NCBI GenBank assembly: GCA_003252385.1 | Contig: QKEH01000103.1 | Span: forward strand, 1 to 36,818 | Origin: Bacteroidota bacterium | GTDB taxonomy: Bacteria; Bacteroidota; Bacteroidia; Bacteroidales; UBA10428 | Direction of reading: 5' to 3' | Length of the DNA: 36,818 nt | Shown here: positions 24,440-30,315 of the stretch, piece by piece | How the letters are laid out: every line of letters starts with the position of its first letter | Numbering within the stretch: position 1 is the stretch's first letter | Translations under genes and position numbers: made by a program | The notes under the pieces: generated by a model | Database searches by the model: none | What the model saw: the letters and a program-made list of their open reading frames with translations, nothing else | Told to the model about the DNA's origin: nothing

Positions 24440-26215
24440 TCAGGAGGTAACCTCTTGGTGGTACATCGATTCTATTTCTTTCAGAAAGGTTTGATAGAGA
24501 TAGTTCCGCCGCAGATTCAATTTTGGTGTAAGTTCGTTCTGTTCAATGGTCAATTCACGAAGCACCATATGGTAGTTGCCAATGCGTTCCCAGGGGTTTA
24601 ACGACAGGTTGATACATTCAATATGGTTGGCGAGTGCTTCCTGCACTTGCGGATGGCCGTAAAAGGCTTGCAGGGATAAGTATGGAAAACCCCATTTTTT
24701 TCGCAGTTCTTCAAATTCTTCAAAAGCGGGGAATAACAGGCAGCTGACGTATTTACGACCTTCGGCCACCACAAGGGCATTACCAATGAGTTCGTGCGCA
24801 CAGAGCTTTTGCTCAATACCTATTGGACTTACGTACTTTCCGGTGGAGGTTTTCTGCAATTCCTTTTTGCGTCCGGTAATGGTCAGAAAACCATCGTCAT
24901 CGAGCGATCCCAGGTCTCCGGTATGGAGCCATCCCTGAGGATCAATTACGCTTTGGGTTTCTTTAGGTCGGTTGTGATAGCCCATCATAATGTTATCGCC
25001 GCTGGCCAGAATCTCGCCATCGGAAGCTATTTTAATGCGCACACCGGGAAGCACCGGACCAACAGTTCCATGCCGGTTATTGCCGGGGTAGTTGGCTGCC
25101 AGAACCGGCGATGTTTCGGTAAGTCCGTAACCCTGAAAGATATCGAGACCCACATTCGAATAGAAACGGATCAAACGACCCGACAGCGGAGCGCCTCCGC
25201 TGATGATCAAACGTAAACGTCCGCCCAGGGCTTTGCGAAGTTTTTGATACACCAGTTTGTTGTAGAAAAAGTCGATACGTTGGGGTGGGGTGTTTGCCCG
25301 GCGATGATTGGCTCTTTGGATGGCATTCAAAGCCAGGGTACGTTTGAAAAGGCTGCTAGAACGGGCTTTGGAAACCATCTTATCATACACTTTTTCCAAT
25401 ACCCGGGGAACTACGGTGAGAATGGTAGGACGTACCTCACGAATAATATCGCCCAGCAGTTTGACGTGGGGCACAAAAAAAACCGATATACCCCGACTGA
25501 GATAGAAGTAGACCACGATACGCTCAAAAATGTGTGCGGTGGGCAGAAAACTAACGGCAGAGTCGATTCCCGATTCCAGGTGGAACACTTCCTTAATATG
25601 GGTCAGCTGATGGATCAGGTTCCTGTGACTCAGCTCCACGCCTTTGGGTTCGCCCATAGATCCACTGGTGTAAACAATGGTGGCCAGATCCCCGGGATAA
25701 ACAGGTATGTGCGATCCGTACAAATAGTGTCCGCTTTTGCCGAGCGAAAGCTGGCCCTGACGAAGCAAGCCCTGGAACGTGGTAAGCCGGTCGTTGCTGC
25801 TATCGACACTTTGCCGGGTGATGATTTTTTTAAAACGGTGACTCTGTTCAATAAAATAGTCCTTCTTTAAATCGGTATCCACATAAATAAAATGTACACC
25901 GGAATCCTTAAGCTGGTATTCGAGGTTTTCCATAGATACGTTGGGGAACATGGGCACGGATACGGCTCCAATGCTCATAATGGCCAAATCCATGACCAGC
26001 CATCGGGAGTTGGTTTCGGAGATAATGGCCACGCCATCGCCTTTTTCCACGCCATAAAAGCGCAATCCGGCGGCACAGCGTTTTACGGTGCTGGTGAACT
26101 GATCTACCGACAAGGCTTCCCAGTCGCCGTTTAGCTTATCGTTCAAAAGTGTTGCATTCTCAAATTGCTCCTGAATGTAGGTCAGAAATTCCTGGAAATT
26201 TGTATAGGACCACAT
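24440..26215 (-). CDS. Long-chain acyl-CoA synthetase (AMP-dependent)
   Basis: A 591-residue ANL-superfamily ligase of the long-chain type (FadD15/ACSL-like). The P-loop 'YTSGSMGEPKGVELSHRN' lies near residues 184-200, the acyl-adenylate motif 'FQGYGLTETSPVLAANYPG' follows, then 'GWLHTGDLGSLDDDGFLTIT' and 'GRKKELQKTSTGKYVSPIGI'; the catalytic Lys region is near the C-terminus. It activates fatty acids with ATP and CoA, trapping them for beta-oxidation. It is the first gene of the leftward operon and carries an unusually strong Shine-Dalgarno sequence. The thiolase starts 105 bp downstream. Confidence 0.94.
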   Translation of the reverse strand: MWSYTNFQEFLTYIQEQFENATLLNDKLNGDWEALSVDQFTSTVKRCAAGLRFYGVEKGDGVAIISETNSRWLVMDLAIMSIGAVSVPMFPNVSMENLEYQLKDSGVHFIYVDTDLKKDYFIEQSHRFKKIITRQSVDSSNDRLTTFQGLLRQGQLSLGKSGHYLYGSHIPVYPGDLATIVYTSGSMGEPKGVELSHRNLIHQLTHIKEVFHLESGIDSAVSFLPTAHIFERIVVYFYLSRGISVFFVPHVKLLGDIIREVRPTILTVVPRVLEKVYDKMVSKARSSSLFKRTLALNAIQRANHRRANTPPQRIDFFYNKLVYQKLRKALGGRLRLIISGGAPLSGRLIRFYSNVGLDIFQGYGLTETSPVLAANYPGNNRHGTVGPVLPGVRIKIASDGEILASGDNIMMGYHNRPKETQSVIDPQGWLHTGDLGSLDDDGFLTITGRKKELQKTSTGKYVSPIGIEQKLCAHELIGNALVVAEGRKYVSCLLFPAFEEFEELRKKWGFPYLSLQAFYGHPQVQEALANHIECINLSLNPWERIGNYHMVLRELTIEQNELTPKLNLRRNYLYQTFLKEIESMYHQEVTS

Positions 26216-26217
26216 AG

Positions 26218-26228
26218 CTCCCTCCTTA
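26218..26228 (-). promoter_or_regulatory. Strong Shine-Dalgarno sequence for the acyl-CoA synthetase
   Basis: The minus strand reads AAGGAGGGAG a few nt before the ATG at 26215. Such a complete anti-16S match is uncommon in Bacteroidota and is not seen before the other genes of this window. It confirms the start. Confidence 0.7.
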
Positions 26229-26279
26229 AATCGTTCAACTTCACTTTACACATACAGTCTGTCACTGATAAGACCGGGC

Positions 26280-26294
26280 CAACTGCAACAGTTG
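26280..26294. promoter_or_regulatory. Dyad CAACTG-N3-CAGTTG upstream of the fad operon
   Basis: Two perfect 6-bp arms around CAA, 65 bp upstream of the acyl-CoA synthetase start. The position fits an operator near the promoter or leader. No regulator gene is adjacent, so this is a candidate only. Confidence 0.3.
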
Positions 26295-26531
26295 TTGAGA
26301 GATATCCGGGAACAGGCTTACCAAAGCCGGATTGGATCACGTTCCGGAAGTTTTCAGGAAGGTTACAGCCAATAGGGGTTACTATCCTGAAAGATACATA
26401 AAAATCATCGGAAATGCTTGCAAATTGCCCAACATTTGGGATGATTCTCTGGATTTGAACCGGCTGTCGGTTAGTATACAGATAAGGTGGTGATAGGGGG
26501 TATTGTAACTGCAAGATAGTGCCAAAAGACT

Positions 26532-26546
26532 TCCCTTGTCAAGGGA
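26532..26546. promoter_or_regulatory. Perfect 15-bp dyad TCCCTTG-T-CAAGGGA
   Basis: Seven-bp perfect arms around a single central base. The single-base spacer makes an RNA hairpin unlikely, so a protein-binding palindrome is more likely. It lies about 320 bp upstream of the fad operon start. Confidence 0.35.
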
Positions 26547-26795
26547 TTGGAGATGAATTGTTGGTGAACACCAGTGATTGCCAAGCTCACTTTATTGCAC
26601 AGTATTTGCGGACCTTTGCTGCTGGTGGAAATGCAACTCGCTGTGGTCGAGTTATTTTGAATTGTGTTGTTTGTAATGATTGCCCTGACCGCCAATCGTT
26701 TTGCCGGGTATTCCTGCAAGTACTATGTATGAAGATATATTGATCAGTATGGTTTTTTTGTAGGTGAACGAAGCCGTACGAATGAAGGGATGGTG

Positions 26796-27257
26796 CTATT
26801 CTTTTCTTTTTTCGAGCAGTTGTATGGATCCTAATACCATCTGCTTATCTACGGCTTTGCACATATCGTAAATGGTAAGCAGGGCAACACTCACCGCCGT
26901 AAGGGCTTCCATTTCCACACCGGTTTTTCCTGTGGTGCGGGCTTCGGCTTCCATGTAAATGCCGTTATCGCGATAGCTTTCGCGCAGGTCGATAAAGTTG
27001 AGCGACAAAGGGTGGCACAGCGGTATCAGATCCCAGGTGCGTTTGGCTGCCTGAATGCCGGCAATACGAGCCACGGTAATTACATCGCCTTTTTTGATCC
27101 GGTTTTCGCGGATCAGTGCCAGGGTTTCGGGCGCCAGTTCAATAAAACCAGCGGCAATTGCAGTTCGTTTCTGGTCGGGTTTATGGCCCACATCCACCAT
27201 TTTGGCTTTTCCTTCGGAATCGGTATGGCTGAGTTGAGAGGAGGTATTTTGTGACAT
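26796..27257 (-). CDS. moaC: Cyclic pyranopterin monophosphate synthase MoaC
   Basis: A 153-residue MoaC, normal length. Conserved blocks: '[18 protein letters not shown]', '[15 protein letters not shown]' with the catalytic-site His/Pro motif, '[18 protein letters not shown]' and '[12 protein letters not shown]' with the conserved Asp and Lys residues. It converts the MoaA product to cyclic pyranopterin monophosphate in molybdenum cofactor synthesis. It is the last gene of the leftward Moco cluster, but is separated from moeA by 132 bp that contain a tandem repeat. MoaA, its obligate upstream partner, is not in the window. Confidence 0.96.
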   Translation of the reverse strand: MSQNTSSQLSHTDSEGKAKMVDVGHKPDQKRTAIAAGFIELAPETLALIRENRIKKGDVITVARIAGIQAAKRTWDLIPLCHPLSLNFIDLRESYRDNGIYMEAEARTTGKTGVEMEALTAVSVALLTIYDMCKAVDKQMVLGSIQLLEKRKE

Positions 27258-27276
27258 GTTTTTGTGTTTTTTAGAA

Positions 27277-27346
27277 GTGAGCTATGAGATGTGAGCTATG
27301 AGATGTGAGCTATGAGATGTGAGCTATGAGATTGAAAGGATTGGGG
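27277..27346. repeat. Five perfect copies of a 14-bp tandem repeat
   Basis: Unit GTGAGCTATGAGAT repeated five times without error, from 27277 to 27346. It lies between the moeA stop and the moaC start, ending 20 nt upstream of the moaC ATG. The unit is not a multiple of three and no frame runs through it meaningfully, so it is non-coding. Perfect copies suggest recent expansion by slippage. Confidence 0.95.
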
Positions 27347-27389
27347 TAAGGTGTTTTAAGGTGAACGTATGCGATTTAAATGCTACCCT

Positions 27390-28571
27390 TTACATGCGCA
27401 GCACTTCAATGGGGTCTCCGGCTTTAAGTTCGTTACAATGCCTCGGAAACAGTCCAAAGCCTTCGGCATGGCTGATACCGGCAATGTGGGCTGAGCCGTT
27501 AAATTTTACCTCCTGCACCTGTCCCTGGGAATCAAAAGTTATGGGGAAGAATTGCAGCCGGTCGGTACGTTTTCGCGAAATGGTTTCAGAAAGTATAGCG
27601 GTTTGCATGGGTTGCCGGTATGCATGCCCCATAAGGTGATACAGAAAGGGCTTGGCCAGTATCTGGAACTGCACAACCGTTGAAACCGGATTGCCGGCTA
27701 ATCCAAGCACAAACTTATTGTCCTTGCTGGAGAAACTCACCGGCCGGCCGGGTTGAATGGCCAGGTATTCGAAATGGGATTTTACCCCCAATTCTTTAAG
27801 TGCTACCGGTACAAAATCGTATTCGCTGAACGATGCACCTCCCGAAACCAGCACCATATCATGCGCTGCCAGGGTTTTTTCCAGGGTTTCACGGATCAGT
27901 TCCCGGCGGTCGTCCAGAATGCCGATGTAATTGCCCTGAATGCCCATTTCCTGCAACTGGGCCAGTAAGTTATAGGCATTGCTGTTCCGGATTTGCACTT
28001 CGGAAGGTTTTTGATGGGGCTCCACCAGTTCGGTTCCGGTAGAAATAACCGCTACCCTGGGTTTGCAGCTTACCATCACCTCGTTATACCCCACCGAAGC
28101 CAGTACGGCAATATGCGAAGCTTTGAGCAGGAGCCCTGGCCGAAGCAATACATCACCCACTTTTACATCTTCGCCCATGGGACAGAAGTTGGATTTGGTT
28201 TTTTCCCCGGTAAAACGCACGTGGGTATCGCCGAGGGTTTCGGTATGTTCTACAACAATAACCGTGTCGGCACCCTCGGGCAGGGGAGCTCCGGTCATTA
28301 TTTTAACACACTCACCGGGACCGATTCGGAACTTTTCCGAGCTGCCGGCAAACAGGGTGCCGATAACCGTCAGCGGTTGGGTGATGTCGCTCCTCCGACA
28401 GGCATACCCGTCCATGGCCGATTTGTCGAAGGGCGGCATATTCAGATCGGAGCGAACCTCTTCGGCGAGCACGCGATTCCAGGCATCGGTTAATTTTACC
28501 TTTTCCGATGGTAAACGATAGGGTATCGTGGTAAAAATTTCAAGTGCTTCGTGATAGTTTAGTATAGCCAT
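27390..28571 (-). CDS. moeA: Molybdopterin molybdotransferase MoeA
   Basis: A 393-residue MoeA. The signature blocks are 'MPPFDKSAMDGYA' (active-site region), 'IMTGAPLPEGADTVI', 'VAVISTGTELVEP' and 'MVLVSGGASFSEYDFV', followed by 'VLGLAGNPVSTVVQF'. It inserts molybdenum into adenylylated molybdopterin. 'GLAGNPVS' replaces the more usual GLPGNPVS, a mild change. The gene starts 18 bp after the MobB-like gene and lies in the cluster mobA, mobB-like, moeA, moaC. Confidence 0.96.
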   Translation of the reverse strand: MAILNYHEALEIFTTIPYRLPSEKVKLTDAWNRVLAEEVRSDLNMPPFDKSAMDGYACRRSDITQPLTVIGTLFAGSSEKFRIGPGECVKIMTGAPLPEGADTVIVVEHTETLGDTHVRFTGEKTKSNFCPMGEDVKVGDVLLRPGLLLKASHIAVLASVGYNEVMVSCKPRVAVISTGTELVEPHQKPSEVQIRNSNAYNLLAQLQEMGIQGNYIGILDDRRELIRETLEKTLAAHDMVLVSGGASFSEYDFVPVALKELGVKSHFEYLAIQPGRPVSFSSKDNKFVLGLAGNPVSTVVQFQILAKPFLYHLMGHAYRQPMQTAILSETISRKRTDRLQFFPITFDSQGQVQEVKFNGSAHIAGISHAEGFGLFPRHCNELKAGDPIEVLRM

Positions 28572-28589
28572 CTTTTCTTCAGGTTTAAC

Positions 28590-29150
28590 TTATTCGTTCG
28601 GGGTAATGGGCTCCGTAAGCTGCCAGGCATGGTTTACCACCTTCAGATGATCCAGGTTGATGTCGTGATCCATTCCCGAGAAGGTAACGATCCGGTAGTG
28701 TTCTTTGTTCGGTAGTTTTTTATCCAAAGACACCACGCGGCAACACAGGCGGCGCACAAAGAGATTCACCCCGGTTTGTGCCTGTGAAGCCAGTTTGCCC
28801 GATTCGCAAACTACAAGGGTGGTATCGTCAATTTCGTTCAGAAAAAGTTCCACGGCCAGGTCGAGTTCTTCGTCAACGGTTTGCAACAGGTAGGCGCGTT
28901 CGGCGCCGGCAGCCAGCATACGGCCGGTATCTTTCTTGGAATGCAGTTCGGTTTCCAGCATCAGCACCGACTGGCCCCGGGTGGCCACAATTTGGGCGTT
29001 GGCCGTGTTGCCGTGCATGTGCGGCGTTATTTTCAGGCCAACGACGCGGTGGTGTCGCGAGAATTTGGCAATGATTTTTTCCGCCAGAAAAGTTTTACTT
29101 ACATTCTGGCCTTCGCCCAGTATGGATAGGATGTTGGGATAAAACCTCAT
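28590..29150 (-). CDS. MobB-like protein with degenerate Walker A motif
   Basis: A 186-residue protein between mobA and moeA. It follows the MobB layout: an N-terminal strand-loop-helix 'ILSILGEGQNVSKTFLAEKI', a strand 'VVGLKITPHMH' matching the IKH region, 'HSKKDTGRMLAAGAERAYLL' matching the D-x-x-R-x-x-x-AGA segment, and a strand with 'TLVVCESGKLA'. The P-loop reads GEGQNVSKT instead of GxxxxGKT: the Lys-Thr pair is kept but the Gly before it is Ser. MobB is normally a GTPase that assists MobA. Here nucleotide binding may be altered or lost. The family call rests on context and weak motif order, so confidence in function is moderate. Confidence 0.8.
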   Translation of the reverse strand: MRFYPNILSILGEGQNVSKTFLAEKIIAKFSRHHRVVGLKITPHMHGNTANAQIVATRGQSVLMLETELHSKKDTGRMLAAGAERAYLLQTVDEELDLAVELFLNEIDDTTLVVCESGKLASQAQTGVNLFVRRLCCRVVSLDKKLPNKEHYRIVTFSGMDHDINLDHLKVVNHAWQLTEPITPNE

Positions 29151-29154
29151 GGTG

Positions 29155-29721
29155 TCAGTTGGTTAAATCGGTTGATGAATTGATATTTTTGGGTTCCTTG
29201 TCCAGCGCAATGGCACGAATTTTCAGGCTGGCATCTGCCCCGGCCTGCTCCACAACGCGCTGCAATTTATAGTCCTTTTCCCCGATGAGTGCCTCAATAA
29301 CGGGAAGGATTTTAGGACCCAAAACCACGGGAAGCGGGAGTATGGGTTCGATGGACAGCTGACAGTAAACAACATCGAACGAAGTTGCCATTCGCACCAT
29401 CTCCTGCAAGAGGGAAACATTCACATCGGGCATGTCGCAGGCTACAAACAGAACCGGGCCACTGCGATGTTGGGTTAAACCGGCATGCCAGGCAGCCAAT
29501 GGGCCGATTCCCTGGTGGATGTCCGAAATAAGTGGAAGTCCCAAGTGCTGGTAATGAAGCGCATTGGTACTGATGTACAGGGGGTGGCACCAGGAACGAA
29601 TCGGATCCAGGGCATGTTCCACCAGAGTCTTACCCTGGTAAACCAGCAAACCTTTGTCGGTTCCCATCCGGCTGCTTTTACCTCCGCAGAGAACCACACC
29701 GCAAACTCCAGATGAATTCAT
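29155..29721 (-). CDS. mobA: Molybdenum cofactor guanylyltransferase MobA
   Basis: A 188-residue GT-A fold nucleotidyltransferase. The N-terminal signature 'GVVLCGGKSSRMGTDKGLLV' holds the GTP-binding loop and the conserved Lys; 'LFVACDMPDV' supplies the metal-binding Asp. It links GMP to the molybdenum cofactor, giving bis-MGD enzymes. The frame opens at a TTG (29736), but the ATG at 29721 is better placed before 'GVVLCGG'. It is the first gene of the Moco cluster; the MobB-like gene starts 4 nt after its stop. A TATTTTTG element ends 4 nt before the ATG and a terminator-like hairpin lies ~38 nt upstream. Confidence 0.92.
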   Translation of the reverse strand: MNSSGVCGVVLCGGKSSRMGTDKGLLVYQGKTLVEHALDPIRSWCHPLYISTNALHYQHLGLPLISDIHQGIGPLAAWHAGLTQHRSGPVLFVACDMPDVNVSLLQEMVRMATSFDVVYCQLSIEPILPLPVVLGPKILPVIEALIGEKDYKLQRVVEQAGADASLKIRAIALDKEPKNINSSTDLTN

Positions 29722-29724
29722 GCC

Positions 29725-29732
29725 CAAAAATA
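29725..29732 (-). promoter_or_regulatory. -7-like element TATTTTTG immediately upstream of mobA
   Basis: The minus strand reads TATTTTTG, an exact TAnnTTTG match, with its last base 4 nt before the mobA ATG. If used, transcription would start at or next to the ATG, giving a leaderless mRNA. The -33 region at the right spacing is only T-rich (TTTTTT), so support is limited. Confidence 0.35.
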
Positions 29733-29752
29733 GCAAGTTATGGACAATAATG

Positions 29753-29781
29753 AAAAAACCTCAAGAAAGGAGTTCTTGAGG
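29753..29781 (-). terminator. Intrinsic terminator just upstream of mobA
   Basis: On the minus strand, CCTCAAGAA / TTCTTGAGG (9 bp, perfect) with a 5-nt loop, followed by six T. It sits about 160 nt after the cyclophilin-like gene's stop and about 32 nt before the mobA ATG. It may end the PBP1A operon, or act as an attenuator for the Moco operon. Confidence 0.8.
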
Positions 29782-29832
29782 CTGAGTAGAAGAAGTATAA
29801 GGATAAAAGAAGGTTAACCACAGTTTGCGCAT
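29761..29832 (-). CDS. Possible 23-codon leader ORF running into the terminator
   Basis: An ATG at 29832-29830 opens a 23-codon frame with one Trp, two Phe and two Tyr in its first 12 codons ('WLTFFYPYTSS'). Its TGA (29763-29761) lies inside the 3' arm of the terminator hairpin at 29753-29781. A second hairpin, AAGGTTAA / TTAACCTT (29810-29817 with 29832-29839), covers the start codon. The layout recalls attenuator leader peptides, but the downstream genes are for molybdenum cofactor, not aromatic amino acids, and I see no clean antiterminator. A frame of this length can occur by chance. Confidence 0.25.
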   Translation of the reverse strand: MRKLWLTFFYPYTSSTQPQELLS

Positions 29833-29943
29833 TAACCTTTTTTGCTAAAATACTGGATAATTGGACACACCCGGGCGCTAATTAAATGATATGCATCACC
29901 TTAAATTATGATTTATATTTCTGCAATGATGCAGATGCCGGAA

Positions 29944-30315
29944 TTACAGGGCTTCTACACGGATGGCCTCGCCGGGTAAAATTTGTGGTAAAACCTCCAG
30001 GTTTTGAATGATCCGGCCAAAAACATTGACGGCACTGTAGGCCCGGGGACGCTGATCGGTACTGACCGGTGTGGGGCCATAGAAAATACAAAAGGCGGAA
30101 CCCACCGGCCAAAATCCCAGTTCTCCAACTTCTACCACCTCGCGGGCATCGGCATCCTGAGCAAGCTGCAACGGAACCATAAAGTAGACTTCTTTTCCCC
30201 AGAAAGTACATTTTCCTTCCAGAGGCAGCCGGTTGTAGAGGGCCTCAGCAGTGAGGGTTGGGTACAGTTCGGCCAAACATTCGTGGGAGCCCAGGGTAAT
30301 TTTAATCGTTTTCAT
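29944..30315 (-). CDS. Cyclophilin-like fold protein
   Basis: A 123-residue protein of the small cyclophilin-like family typified by the TM1367 structure. The recognisable core is 'MKTIKITLGSHECLAELYP', 'GKEVYFMVPL', 'VVEVGELGFWPVGSAFCIFY', 'GPTPVSTDQRPRAYSAVNVF' and a closing 'PGEAIRVEAL'. The fold resembles cyclophilins, but peptidyl-prolyl isomerase residues are not evident and the function is unknown. The frame opens at 30411, inside the PBP1A gene; the ATG at 30315 fits the family's length and still overlaps the PBP1A 3' end by 14 nt, implying coupled translation. Confidence 0.87.
   Translation of the reverse strand: MKTIKITLGSHECLAELYPTLTAEALYNRLPLEGKCTFWGKEVYFMVPLQLAQDADAREVVEVGELGFWPVGSAFCIFYGPTPVSTDQRPRAYSAVNVFGRIIQNLEVLPQILPGEAIRVEAL

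Larger units (their letters stand above)
26216..26795. other. 580-bp intergenic region upstream of the fatty-acid degradation operon
   Basis: No gene is supported: the open frames on both strands have low-complexity or cysteine-rich, non-family sequence. It is the only place where a promoter for the operon beginning at 26215 can lie, but I find no exact TAnnTTTG on the minus strand. Two dyads are visible, TCCCTTG-T-CAAGGGA at 26532-26546 and CAACTG-CAA-CAGTTG at 26280-26294, which could be regulator sites. No clear terminator follows moaC at the right end. Confidence 0.5.

Noticed and set aside
26519-26743. Cysteine-rich 74-codon plus-strand frame upstream of the fad operon
   Set aside because: No spaced metal-binding pattern, poor start context, antisense to the local operons' direction; treated as non-coding.
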